In this document: piece by piece, positions 52,219 through 59,932 of the stretch
Layout of the letters: every line of letters begins with the position of its first letter
Numbering within the stretch: position 1 is the stretch's first letter
NCBI RefSeq assembly: GCF_002752675.1
Contig: NZ_CP024608.1
Location: 5,890,001 to 5,954,000 of the forward strand
Length of the DNA: 64,000 nt
Reading direction: 5' to 3'
Origin: Massilia violaceinigra
Lineage (GTDB): Bacteria > Pseudomonadota > Gammaproteobacteria > Burkholderiales > Burkholderiaceae_D
Position numbers and translations under genes: made by a program
The notes under the pieces: model-generated
Database searches by the model: none
Told to the model about the DNA's origin: nothing
The model's input: the letters and a program-made list of their open reading frames with translations, nothing else

Positions 52219-53985
52219 TCAGTCCGCCCTGACCTTGACGTAACGCCCCGGCGCCGGCTCGATCGGCTGGTAGGCCTTGCTGCCCGCCTTGGCCGGCGCC
52301 TTGACTTCCTTGCCGCCGTGTTCAGCCAGGAAAGCGGCCCACTCCGGCCACCAGCTGCCCTTGTGTTCGGTCGCGCCGTTGAACCATTCCTGCGCCGATG
52401 CCGCCGCCTTGCCCATGGCTTTGCCTTTACCCTTGGGCGCGGCACCGGCGTCGTTGGTCCAGTAACTGCGCTTGTTCTTCGACGCCGGGTTGATCACGCC
52501 GGCAATATGCCCGGACGCGCCCATCACAAAGCGGTTGGCCTGCGCATTCTTCGGGTTCAGAATGTGCATCGAGCCGTACGCCGCGCTCCAGGGAACAATA
52601 TGATCTTCCTTGGAACCGTACACGAACACCGGCGCCTCGATCGCGCCCAGGTCGACCGGCGCCCCGGCCACGGTCAGCTTGCCCGGCTCCTTGAGACTGT
52701 TTTCCAGGTAGGTATTGCGCAGATACCAGCAAAACATCGGCCCAGGCAGGTTGGTGCTGTCGGAATTCCAATACAGCAAGTCGAACGGCGGTGGTTCCTT
52801 GCCCTTCAGATAGTTCGACTGCACGTAATTCCACACCAGGTCGTTCGGGCGCAGCGACGAGAAGGTCGTGGCCAGATCGCGCCCCGGCATCAGCCCGCCC
52901 TTGGCCAGGGCTTTTTCACGCATCGCCACCTGGGTTTCGTCGATGAACACTTCCAGCACCCCCGTGTCCTCGAAGTCGAGCAAGGTGGTCAGCAAGGTCA
53001 GGCTGGCCGCCGGCTGCTCGCCGCGCGCCGCCAGCACCGCCAGCGCCGTGCTCATGATGGTGCCGCCGACGCAGAAACCGAAGGCGTTGACCTTGTCGGA
53101 CCCGGAAATGGCGCGCGTGACTTCGATCGCCTTGATCGCGCCATTCTCGACGTAATCATCCCAGGTGGTTGCACCCATCGAGGCATCGGGATTGCGCCAC
53201 GACACCAGGAACACCGTATGACCCTGCTCCACCGTGTAGCGCACCACCGAGTTTTCCGGCTGCAGGTCGAGGATGTAAAACTTGTTGATGCAAGGCGGCA
53301 TCATGAGCAAGGGCAGCTGGTGCACGGTCGGCGTGGCCGGGGTGTACTGGATCAGCTGGAACAGCTCGTTTTCAAACACCACCTGGCCCGGCGTGGTGGC
53401 GACGTTGCGGCCCACCTCGAAAGCCGATTCGTCCGACAGCGAAATGCGCCCTTTCTGCATATCGGTCATCATATTGGCCAGGCCGCGGGTGAGGCTTTCA
53501 CCCTTGGTGTCGATGAGTTGTTGCTGCGCTTCCGGGTTCGTCGCCAGGAAATTGGCCGGCGACATGGCGTCGACCATCTGCTGCACGGCAAAACGGATCT
53601 TTTGCCGTTCGCGCGGACCGGTCTCGACCGCATCGGCCATGGCGGTCAGGAACTCGGCGTTTAACAGGTATGATGCGGCACTGAAGGCGGACATCGGATT
53701 GGACAGCCATTCCGGCGCGGCAAAGCGGCGGTCGGTGAGCGAGGGAGTTTTCCCTGCAAGAAATTCCTGCCACAATCCGGCGGCTTTTTGCAGGTAATCG
53801 TTGCGCAACGATTCCAGCGCCTGCGGCGGAATGGTCGCGCCGGCGTCCTTGAGCAGGCCGGCCACCGGACTGGCGCCCTCCGGCGCCGCCCGGAACATCG
53901 CCTGCCAGGCGGAGGGATCGGTCATGTGGGACATCCATGCGGAGGCCATCGCTTGCGGGTCGGGCATATTCATGTTTGCGTTCAT
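52219..53985 (-). CDS. phaC: Class I polyhydroxyalkanoate synthase
   Basis: PhaC polymerises hydroxyacyl-CoA to PHA at the granule surface. The 588-residue length is typical of class I. The lipase-like box with the catalytic Cys is visible as FGFCVGGTIMS (about residues 309-319). The alpha/beta-hydrolase core further shows FVYGSKEDHIVPWSAAY (catalytic Asp) and GASGHIAGVINPA (catalytic His). ATG 53985 is preferred to TTG 54003. The C-terminal tail is Lys/Ala-rich. The 54014 gene is divergent, with 28 bases between start codons. Confidence 0.96.
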   Translation of the reverse strand: MNANMNMPDPQAMASAWMSHMTDPSAWQAMFRAAPEGASPVAGLLKDAGATIPPQALESLRNDYLQKAAGLWQEFLAGKTPSLTDRRFAAPEWLSNPMSAFSAASYLLNAEFLTAMADAVETGPRERQKIRFAVQQMVDAMSPANFLATNPEAQQQLIDTKGESLTRGLANMMTDMQKGRISLSDESAFEVGRNVATTPGQVVFENELFQLIQYTPATPTVHQLPLLMMPPCINKFYILDLQPENSVVRYTVEQGHTVFLVSWRNPDASMGATTWDDYVENGAIKAIEVTRAISGSDKVNAFGFCVGGTIMSTALAVLAARGEQPAASLTLLTTLLDFEDTGVLEVFIDETQVAMREKALAKGGLMPGRDLATTFSSLRPNDLVWNYVQSNYLKGKEPPPFDLLYWNSDSTNLPGPMFCWYLRNTYLENSLKEPGKLTVAGAPVDLGAIEAPVFVYGSKEDHIVPWSAAYGSMHILNPKNAQANRFVMGASGHIAGVINPASKNKRSYWTNDAGAAPKGKGKAMGKAAASAQEWFNGATEHKGSWWPEWAAFLAEHGGKEVKAPAKAGSKAYQPIEPAPGRYVKVRAD

Positions 53986-54013
53986 TGTTTCAATCTTTTC
54001 CAAGGAAAGTTGT

Positions 54014-54346
54014 ATGTGGCTTGTCGCTATTGCATGGATCTATGTGGTCGGACTGATGGCGGTGACCGAGGTTACCGAGCACGGTATTGTCGCAGGGATT
54101 ATGACGTTTTTGGGCTATTGTGTGTTGCCTTTGTCAATAGTCTGGTACATCGCCGGTTCGAAGATGCGGCGCATGAAGATCGCACAGAAAGAAGAAATGG
54201 CGCGCCGCCGACGCGCGGGACGCGAGCCGGATGGCCAGGACGCCACCGGCGAGCGCGAGCGTCATCGCTCGACGCGCGACCGCAGCGATAGCGACAGCGG
54301 CGACAACGACAGCAGCAGCGGCGACGGTGGGTCCGGCGGCGACTGA
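54014..54346 (+). CDS. Small membrane protein with charged Ser/Asp/Arg-rich tail
   Basis: From ATG 54014 (AAGGAAAG upstream) the 110-residue product has two hydrophobic segments (LVAIAWIYVVGLMAVTEVT and IMTFLGYCVLPLSIVWYIA). The cytoplasmic tail is basic, then strongly acidic and Ser/Gly-rich (DSDSGDNDSSSGDGG). The tail is low-complexity and probably disordered. Function is unknown. It is divergent from phaC, so the two promoters must overlap each other's coding sequence. Confidence 0.7.
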   Translation: MWLVAIAWIYVVGLMAVTEVTEHGIVAGIMTFLGYCVLPLSIVWYIAGSKMRRMKIAQKEEMARRRRAGREPDGQDATGERERHRSTRDRSDSDSGDNDSSSGDGGSGGD

Positions 54347-54357
54347 CGCCGCCGGGC

Positions 54358-55149
54358 TCATTTAATCCAGATCAGGCTAGCCTGGCGGCCCGTGACCTGG
54401 TCGCGCCGGTACGAATAAAAGCGGCCGCGCTCGCTGGCGGTGCAATACGTTCCGCCGGAAACATCGGTCACGTTATCGCGCGCCAGCACGATGCGCGCCA
54501 GCCAGTAGATATCGGCCAGATACTTGCCCGGACGACCCGGAAATGGCGCGAAACACTGCGCGGTCTGGCTTGCCTCATCAGCGCCGTGGGCCCCGGCCAT
54601 AAAGCTGTCGAACACATCGCTGCCGACTTCGAACTGGGTTGGACCGATGGCCGGCCCCAGCCAAGCGGTAATTTCGCCGGCGCCGGCCGCGCGCATGGCC
54701 GCCACGGTCTCGCGCAGCACCCCGGCGGCCAGTCCGCGCCAGCCCGCGTGCGCGGCGCCCACCACCTTGCCGTCTCTCGACGCGAACAGCACCGGCAGGC
54801 AATCGGCCGTCATGATTGCGCACACCACGCCGGGCACGCTGGCAATGCTGGCGTCGCCCACCCGCACCGGCTGGCCCGGCTGCACGGTGGCGGCGTCGAC
54901 CACGGCCACGCCATGCACCTGCGAAATCCAGGCCGGCTCGCCCGGCAGCGCCTGCCGCAGGCGCGCGCGGTTCAGGCCGACCAGCACCGGATCGTCGCCG
55001 ACATGGTTGCCCAGGTTCAGCCCTCCGCCGCCGGCCCCGTCGTCATACGGCGCCGGACTGACGCCGCCAACGCGCGTGGTGGCGATGGCGCCAATGCCGT
55101 CCGGCATATCCGGCCAGTCGGGCGCGATGATGTGCAAGCCGGACATCAC
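54358..55149 (-). CDS. pgeF: Peptidoglycan editing factor / YfiH-type multicopper purine phosphorylase
   Basis: The 263-residue protein belongs to the YfiH/LACC1 family, variously described as peptidoglycan-editing factor, polyphenol oxidase and purine nucleoside phosphorylase. Characteristic segments are TTRVGGVSPAPYDDG, LNLGNHVGDDP, HGVAVVDA, ADCLPVLFASRDG and VGAAHAGWRGLAAGVL. The metal-binding His and Cys residues of the family are included (QVHG, TADCLP, AHAGWRG). It overlaps the rluD stop by four bases (ATGA-type), a common arrangement in this group. Confidence 0.93.
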   Translation of the reverse strand: MMSGLHIIAPDWPDMPDGIGAIATTRVGGVSPAPYDDGAGGGGLNLGNHVGDDPVLVGLNRARLRQALPGEPAWISQVHGVAVVDAATVQPGQPVRVGDASIASVPGVVCAIMTADCLPVLFASRDGKVVGAAHAGWRGLAAGVLRETVAAMRAAGAGEITAWLGPAIGPTQFEVGSDVFDSFMAGAHGADEASQTAQCFAPFPGRPGKYLADIYWLARIVLARDNVTDVSGGTYCTASERGRFYSYRRDQVTGRQASLIWIK

Positions 55150-56195
55150 ACCTGCTCGGGCTCGGGAATGCCGGCGCGTTCGATCAGCTCGGCGAAATCA
55201 TCGGCCAGCGGCACGATCCATTCCATGTCCTCGCCGGTGGCCGGATGCACCAGGCCCAGACGGCGCGCCTGCAACGCCTGGCGCGGAAATACCGGCGTGA
55301 GGTGCTGCTTGCCGTACACGGCGTCGCCCACCAGCGCGAAGCCGATCGAGAGCATGTGCACGCGGATCTGGTGGGTGCGGCCGGTCTCGAGCTGGCATTG
55401 AACCAGACTGACGGGACGACGGTCCAACATACCGGTGGCGATGCGCTGGTAGTGGGTAATGGCCGGCTTGGCCGAGAAATTGGTCGACACGGCCATCTTG
55501 ACCCGGTCTTTCGGGTGGCGGCCCATCGACGCGTCGATGGTGCTGCTCAGTTGCGGCGTGCCCCAGACGAGCGCAAAATACTCGCGCTTGACGCTGCGCG
55601 CCTGCAGCTGGCGCACCAGGTCGGTCTGCGCCGCCAGGGTTTTGCCGATGACCATCAGGCCGCTGGTATCCTTGTCGAGCCGGTGCACGATACCCGCGCG
55701 CGGCACGCCGGCCAGTTGCGGACAGTGGTGCAGCAAGCCGTTGAGCAGGGTCCCGGCCCAGTTGCCGGCGCCCGGATGCACGACCAGTCCGGCCGGTTTG
55801 TTGATGACGATGATATGCTCGTCCTCGAACACGATGTTCAGTTCCATCGCTTCAGGCGTGTAGGCCTCGTCTTCCGGCGCACTTTGTGGCAGGATGACCA
55901 CCGCTTCGTCGCCGTAAGCGGTGTCTTTGCCGCGCGCGGGCTTGCCGTCGACCAGCACATGGCCCGCTTCGAACCACAGCTGCAGGCGGCTGCGCGAAAA
56001 TTGCGGGACCAGGCCGGCAATGACCTTGTCCAGACGGTGGCCGCAGGCGTCCGGCGTCAGTTCGAGGTGGATCGGGGAGAGGTCGATGCCGACGGCGGGC
56101 AGGACGTATTCGTCGCCGGCCTCGTCATCGATGTCGATCTCCAGATCGGGGTCTAAGGGCAAATCCGCCGAATTCGGCGTTGGAGTTAATATCAC
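55146..56195 (-). CDS. rluD: 23S rRNA pseudouridine synthase RluD
   Basis: RluD makes pseudouridines in helix 69 of 23S rRNA. The 349-residue protein has an N-terminal S4 RNA-binding domain (ACGHRLDKVIAGLVPQFSRSR, about residues 49-69) and the catalytic domain with GIVHRLDKDTSGLMVIGK (catalytic Asp in HRLDKDTSG). ETGRTHQIRVHMLSIGFA is the C-terminal motif. It is the first gene of a two-gene unit with pgeF. It starts opposite to bamD, with a 65-base gap that must hold both promoters. Confidence 0.96.
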   Translation of the reverse strand: MILTPTPNSADLPLDPDLEIDIDDEAGDEYVLPAVGIDLSPIHLELTPDACGHRLDKVIAGLVPQFSRSRLQLWFEAGHVLVDGKPARGKDTAYGDEAVVILPQSAPEDEAYTPEAMELNIVFEDEHIIVINKPAGLVVHPGAGNWAGTLLNGLLHHCPQLAGVPRAGIVHRLDKDTSGLMVIGKTLAAQTDLVRQLQARSVKREYFALVWGTPQLSSTIDASMGRHPKDRVKMAVSTNFSAKPAITHYQRIATGMLDRRPVSLVQCQLETGRTHQIRVHMLSIGFALVGDAVYGKQHLTPVFPRQALQARRLGLVHPATGEDMEWIVPLADDFAELIERAGIPEPEQV

Positions 56196-56260
56196 AGCAG
56201 TCCCATCGGCTATAATCAGCCTTTCGTTGAATCTCAGTTAATACTCTCTTGCAAAAAGTT

Positions 56261-57091
56261 ATGCAAAAAAAATTATCGCGTGTTGTTGCCAATATTGTTG
56301 CTACTACTCTTCTGCTCGGTTTGTCCGCTTGCAGCTTGTTGCCGGAAAAAACCGACGAGACCAAAAACTGGCCGGTGACGAAATTATACGCTGAGGCACG
56401 CGAAGAAATGGCGGGTGGCCACTACGAGGCGGCAATCAAGCTGTTCGAGCGCCTCGAAACCAACTACCCGTTCGGTAATTATGCAGCGCAGGCGCAGATG
56501 GAAATTGCCTACGCTCACTACAAGAGCCAGGACCAGGCGCAGGCGCTGGCCGCGGTGGAGCGCTTCATCAAGCTGCACCCGAACCATCCCAACGTCGACT
56601 ATATGTACTACCTGCGCGGGCTGATCAACTTCAACGACCAGATCGGCTTCCTGAGCTTCGTCTACGAACAGGACCCGACCGAGCGCGACCCGAAAGCGAC
56701 GCGCGAAGCGTTTGCCGCCTTCAAGGCGCTGGTCGACAAGTTCCCAGACAGCATCTACGCGGCCGATTCGATTGCCCGCATGAAGTATCTGGTGAACGCG
56801 ATGGCGCAGTACGAAGTTCACGTGGCCAACTATTACCACGACCGCGGCGCTTACCTGGCCTCGCTGAACCGTGCGATGGCGGCGGTGTCGGACTACCAGG
56901 ATGCGCCGGCGCGCGAAGAGGCGCTGTTTTTGATGATGCGCAACTACGACAAGCTGGGCATGCCCGAGCTGCGCGACGACACCAAGCGCATATTCGTGCG
57001 CAACTACCCGAACAGCAAGTACCTCGACCCGAACGCCGGCGAGAAAGCGTGGTGGAAGTTCTGGGCCAAGTCGAACCGTCCGGCACGCTGA
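56261..57091 (+). CDS. bamD: Outer-membrane assembly lipoprotein BamD
   Basis: BamD is an essential part of the BAM complex that inserts outer-membrane proteins. The 276-residue product has a lipoprotein signal with lipobox LSAC (about residues 21-24), then TPR-like repeats (LYAEAREEMAGGHYEAAIKL, FGNYAAQAQMEIAYAHYKS, ALAAVERFIKLHPNHPNVDY) typical of the ComL/BamD family. ATG 56261 is preferred to the in-frame TTG at 56249. A strong terminator follows. Confidence 0.96.
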   Translation: MQKKLSRVVANIVATTLLLGLSACSLLPEKTDETKNWPVTKLYAEAREEMAGGHYEAAIKLFERLETNYPFGNYAAQAQMEIAYAHYKSQDQAQALAAVERFIKLHPNHPNVDYMYYLRGLINFNDQIGFLSFVYEQDPTERDPKATREAFAAFKALVDKFPDSIYAADSIARMKYLVNAMAQYEVHVANYYHDRGAYLASLNRAMAAVSDYQDAPAREEALFLMMRNYDKLGMPELRDDTKRIFVRNYPNSKYLDPNAGEKAWWKFWAKSNRPAR

Positions 57092-57115
57092 TCACTGCGC
57101 TGAGGCAGATGCAAC

Positions 57116-57141
57116 AAAAAACCGGGGAAACCCGGTTTTTT
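57116..57141 (+). terminator. Intrinsic terminator of bamD
   Basis: A-run plus CCGGG, loop GAAA, CCCGG and T6 (57136-57141) form a textbook terminator about 25 bases after the stop. The flanking A-run makes it work on the minus strand too, for the convergent yaaA. Confidence 0.93.
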
Positions 57142-57167
57142 ATTGGCGCAGCCCGGTGCCGTCAGGG

Positions 57168-57938
57168 TCAGACCTCGACCCGGCGCCGAAAAATCCACGT
57201 GCGCTCGTCCGAATCGTGCTTGTCGAACGCATAGCCGTCGACCTTGAAACTCTTGAGCTTCTCGGCGTCGGCAATGCCCTTGACCGCCGCGTAGCGCGCC
57301 ATCAGCCCGCGCGCCCGCTTGGCGAAGAAGGAAATGATCTTGTACTTGCCGCCCTTCCAGTCCTCGAACACGGGCGTGACCACCGGCACCGACAGCAACT
57401 TGGGCTTGACCGACTTGAAATACTCTTGCGACGCCAGGTTGACCAGCACCTTCGCCCCCTTGGCGGCAATCGCCTCGTTCAGCGCGCCGGTGACCGTCTC
57501 GCCCCAGAACGCATACAGGTCCTTGCCCTGCGGCGTGGCCAGCTTGGTGCCCATCTCCAGCCGGTGCGGATGGATCAGGTCGAGCGGACGCAGCACACCG
57601 TACAGCCCGGATAAAATACGCACACTGTGCTGCGCGTAATCGAGCTGGCCCGGCTTGAGCGAACGCGCGTCGAAGCCGGCATACACATCGCCGTTGAAGG
57701 CCATGATGGCCTGGCGCGCCTCGCTGGTGTCCTTGCTCCAGCTGGCATAACGGCCCACGTTGAGGTCGGCCAGGGGGTCGGACAAGTGCATCAGGCTGGC
57801 CAGTTCGGCCGGCGAATAGTGGCGCAGTACATCGATCAGCGCGCCGGAACGGTCGAGAAAATCGGGCGTGGTGTGCAGTTTGGTGGTCGGGGGCGTTTCC
57901 AGGTCCAGCGATTTGGCGGGCGACAAGACAATCAGCAT
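57168..57938 (-). CDS. yaaA: Peroxide stress protein YaaA (DUF328)
   Basis: YaaA lowers free intracellular iron and protects against peroxide in E. coli. The 256-residue protein starts [12 protein letters not shown], the family hallmark, and has [40 protein letters not shown] and [18 protein letters not shown]. All are strongly conserved. ATG 57938 is preferred to TTG 57947. It is divergent from the PIN-domain gene. Confidence 0.95.
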   Translation of the reverse strand: MLIVLSPAKSLDLETPPTTKLHTTPDFLDRSGALIDVLRHYSPAELASLMHLSDPLADLNVGRYASWSKDTSEARQAIMAFNGDVYAGFDARSLKPGQLDYAQHSVRILSGLYGVLRPLDLIHPHRLEMGTKLATPQGKDLYAFWGETVTGALNEAIAAKGAKVLVNLASQEYFKSVKPKLLSVPVVTPVFEDWKGGKYKIISFFAKRARGLMARYAAVKGIADAEKLKSFKVDGYAFDKHDSDERTWIFRRRVEV

Positions 57939-57975
57939 AAGATTCAATCAACTTACTACGAATAGACAGACCAAT

Positions 57976-58455
57976 ATGATACCCGCTCCAGCCAAACGCA
58001 TCGTGCTCGACACCAATGTCTGCCTCGACCTGTTCGTCTTCCACGATCCGCGCTGGGCCAGCCTGCTGGCCGCCGTCGAGAGTGGCGCGGTCGAAGCCGT
58101 CACGCGCGCCGATTGTCGGGAAGAATATCTGGTGGTGCTGCACTACAAGCACCTGCCGCTCGACGAAGCCTCCCGCCCGCTCGCGGCGGCGCGCTTCGAT
58201 GCATCGATCACCGTCGTCGCCCCCGACGCCAAACCGGTGCGACTGCCGGTCTGCACCGACCGCGACGACCAGAAGTTCCTGGAACTGGCGCGCGACGCCG
58301 GCGCCGACATCCTCATCACCAAGGACAAGGCACTGCTCAAGCTTGCGCGCAAGACAGCCCAGGCCGGCATGTTCCGCATCATGCTGCCGGAGGCATGGGT
58401 CAAGCTCGGTGCTGCGGCGGCGATCGATACGCAAGCCGCGCAAGGCAATTCTTAG
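57976..58455 (+). CDS. PIN-domain protein (putative toxin-like RNase, COG1569 type)
   Basis: The 159-residue product is a PIN-domain protein. RIVLDTNVCLDLFVFHDPRW (about residues 8-27) holds the first catalytic Asp. A Glu follows in ADCREEYLVVLHYKHL, and further acidic residues in CTDRDDQKFLELARDAGADI and ITKDKALLKLARK. These are the metal-binding residues of a Mg2+-dependent ribonuclease. There is no antitoxin gene in the usual position upstream, so a classic VapBC module is not supported. Solitary PIN proteins of this type are widespread in betaproteobacteria. Confidence 0.88.
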   Translation: MIPAPAKRIVLDTNVCLDLFVFHDPRWASLLAAVESGAVEAVTRADCREEYLVVLHYKHLPLDEASRPLAAARFDASITVVAPDAKPVRLPVCTDRDDQKFLELARDAGADILITKDKALLKLARKTAQAGMFRIMLPEAWVKLGAAAAIDTQAAQGNS

Positions 58456-58698
58456 GGCATGACCTGGACAGTCCAGAAAGACAGGGGGCCGGACGAGACT
58501 TGACAGTCAGGCACCTGCAATTTGAAGGCAGCAACCTTCGGTTGGCCTTGCTGACCTTGAACCTGCGGTTCAGCTTTACCTGCAGGGAATCCCTTCGTCT
58601 AGTAAATACGACACTATTCTTTTTTTATTACCTGCTGGTTGTTTTCGCCAGTCGATCGGCATACACTTGGGTTCAGGTCGAATGGAGGTTCGAATGCC
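58456..58698. other. Spacer before the putative secondary-metabolite locus
   Basis: No gene is seen. TTGACA at 58500-58505 has no matching -10 at a good distance. An AT-rich tract with T8 near 58618-58627 and GGAGG at 58684-58688, the ribosome site of the next gene, are the only notable items. Confidence 0.4.
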
Positions 58699-59106
58699 AT
58701 GGAAGCTAACGCTCTTCAAGCCCGCCTTTACCAAGCGTTCCTGCGGGGCTACAGCGAGTTCCCGGACTATCTGTCCGCCGTGGCTGCGGGCGCCAACGCA
58801 CCTGCCCGGCCATCCCCGGCGGTGATCGACGGCGCTGCCCTGGAAAGCCGCGAACTGCGGCGCTCCATCGATGCCTGCCAGCACGCCCTGTCGCAGATGG
58901 CCGATCTTCCCGAGGCTGAAAAAGAGCAGCTGCGCAGTGAGCTGCGCGCCACCCTCGATCATCTCGGCAACGTATCCGACCAGCTGCTGACCATGCTTCG
59001 ACCCGCCGATGATGCACGGCGGAACCCGACATCCGACTCCGAACACCCATCCGACCTGCCGCCCAGTCCGTCCGTACGCGGCAAAAAACCACCGCGTAGG
59101 AGGTAA
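58699..59106 (+). CDS. Small unknown protein at the start of an NRPS-associated gene group
   Basis: The ATG at 58699 follows GGAGG (58684-58688). The 135-residue product has a helical N-terminal half (LQARLYQAFLRGYSEFPDYL), a central helix RSIDACQHALSQMADLPEAEKEQLRSELR (given in part) and a basic, Pro/Ser/Arg-rich C-terminus. There is no signal peptide, membrane helix or known domain. Its stop is four bases before the ATG of the repeat protein, so both belong to one operon with the protease and NRPS genes. Confidence 0.7.
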   Translation: MEANALQARLYQAFLRGYSEFPDYLSAVAAGANAPARPSPAVIDGAALESRELRRSIDACQHALSQMADLPEAEKEQLRSELRATLDHLGNVSDQLLTMLRPADDARRNPTSDSEHPSDLPPSPSVRGKKPPRRR

Positions 59107-59110
59107 AGCC

Positions 59111-59884
59111 ATGAACGAATACAGCTTGCGGAAGGCGATGCTGCTTGAGCAGCTGGCCGCGCAGGAACACGCCCAACTCGAAGCGGAGACCGCCGAAGCG
59201 CGACACATGCATCTGCTTGCGACGGACGAAGCCGCTGCCGCGGGCATGGACCTGCCCACTTACCTGGCCGTGCTGCAGAACCACGAACAGCACCAGGCTG
59301 CGACGGACGAAGCCGCTGCCGCGGGCATGGACCTGCCCACTTACCTGGCCGTGCTGCAGAACCACGAACAGCACCAGGCTGCGACGGACGAAGCCGCTGC
59401 TGCCGGCATGGACCTGCCCACTTACCTGGCCGCGCTGCAGAACCACGAACAGCACCAGGCTGCGACGGACGAGGCCGCTGCCGCGGGCATGGACTTGCCC
59501 ACTTACCTGGACGTGCTGCAGACGCATGAATACCACCTGACCGAGCTGGCTCGGCACCAGGAGCAAGAGCAAATGGCCCAGCTCGCTCAGCAGCACGAAC
59601 AGCAGCAGCTGGCCGGGCTGGCGCAGTACCAACAACAGCAGTATCAGGCGCTGGCCGAGCAGGAAGCGGCGGCCGCCGGCATGAACCTGCCGACCTATGC
59701 GGCCGCGCTGCAGGAAATCGAGCTCGCCATGCTGGAAGATGCTGCATACCAAGAGGGCGCGGCGCGACACGAGGCCGAGCTTGCGCAGCAACAGTGGGCG
59801 GCCATGCCGCCGGAAGTGCTGGCTTACCTGCAGCAACTGCATACCGCTCAGCACCAACAAGCGCAGGCACTCGGTCTACTCTGA
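59111..59884 (+). CDS. Repetitive Ala/Gln-rich protein with 27-residue tandem repeats
   Basis: The ATG at 59111 follows AGGAGGTAAAG. The 257-residue product has four near-identical 27-residue units of the type DEAAAAGMDLPTYLAVLQNH, starting at about residues 37, 64, 91 and 118. A fifth, diverged copy (EQEAAAAGMNLPTYAAALQE) lies at about residue 182. The rest is Gln/Glu/His/Ala-rich and probably helical or coiled-coil. There is no signal peptide. The repeated motif is not a known catalytic or binding motif. The next gene is a subtilisin-like protease, which could process this protein, but this is inference. Confidence 0.8.
   Translation: MNEYSLRKAMLLEQLAAQEHAQLEAETAEARHMHLLATDEAAAAGMDLPTYLAVLQNHEQHQAATDEAAAAGMDLPTYLAVLQNHEQHQAATDEAAAAGMDLPTYLAALQNHEQHQAATDEAAAAGMDLPTYLDVLQTHEYHLTELARHQEQEQMAQLAQQHEQQQLAGLAQYQQQQYQALAEQEAAAAGMNLPTYAAALQEIELAMLEDAAYQEGAARHEAELAQQQWAAMPPEVLAYLQQLHTAQHQQAQALGLL
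59219..59542 (+). repeat. Four 81-bp tandem repeats within the repetitive protein gene
   Basis: Units begin at 59219, 59300, 59381 and 59462. The first two are essentially identical, the third differs at few positions, and the last diverges after about 60 bases. They code for whole 27-residue repeats and could vary in number by slippage. Confidence 0.93.
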
Positions 59885-59932
59885 ACGTCATGCCGGTCGG
59901 CAGATGCTGCACGACCCGGTCGGGGAGAAGTC

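Noticed and set aside
54003..54003. TTG at 54003 as the phaC start
   Set aside because: The ATG at 53985 gives a normal PhaC N-terminus; the extra six residues have no support and the TTG has a poor ribosome site.
57976..58455. VapBC toxin-antitoxin module
   Set aside because: Only the PIN protein is present; no antitoxin gene precedes or follows it.
58500..58505. TTGACA as a promoter for the NRPS-linked operon
   Set aside because: No acceptable -10 element lies 16-18 bases downstream.
59219..59542. Regular repeats considered as a CRISPR array
   Set aside because: Units are 81 bp without spacers, in frame and coding for 27-residue protein repeats.
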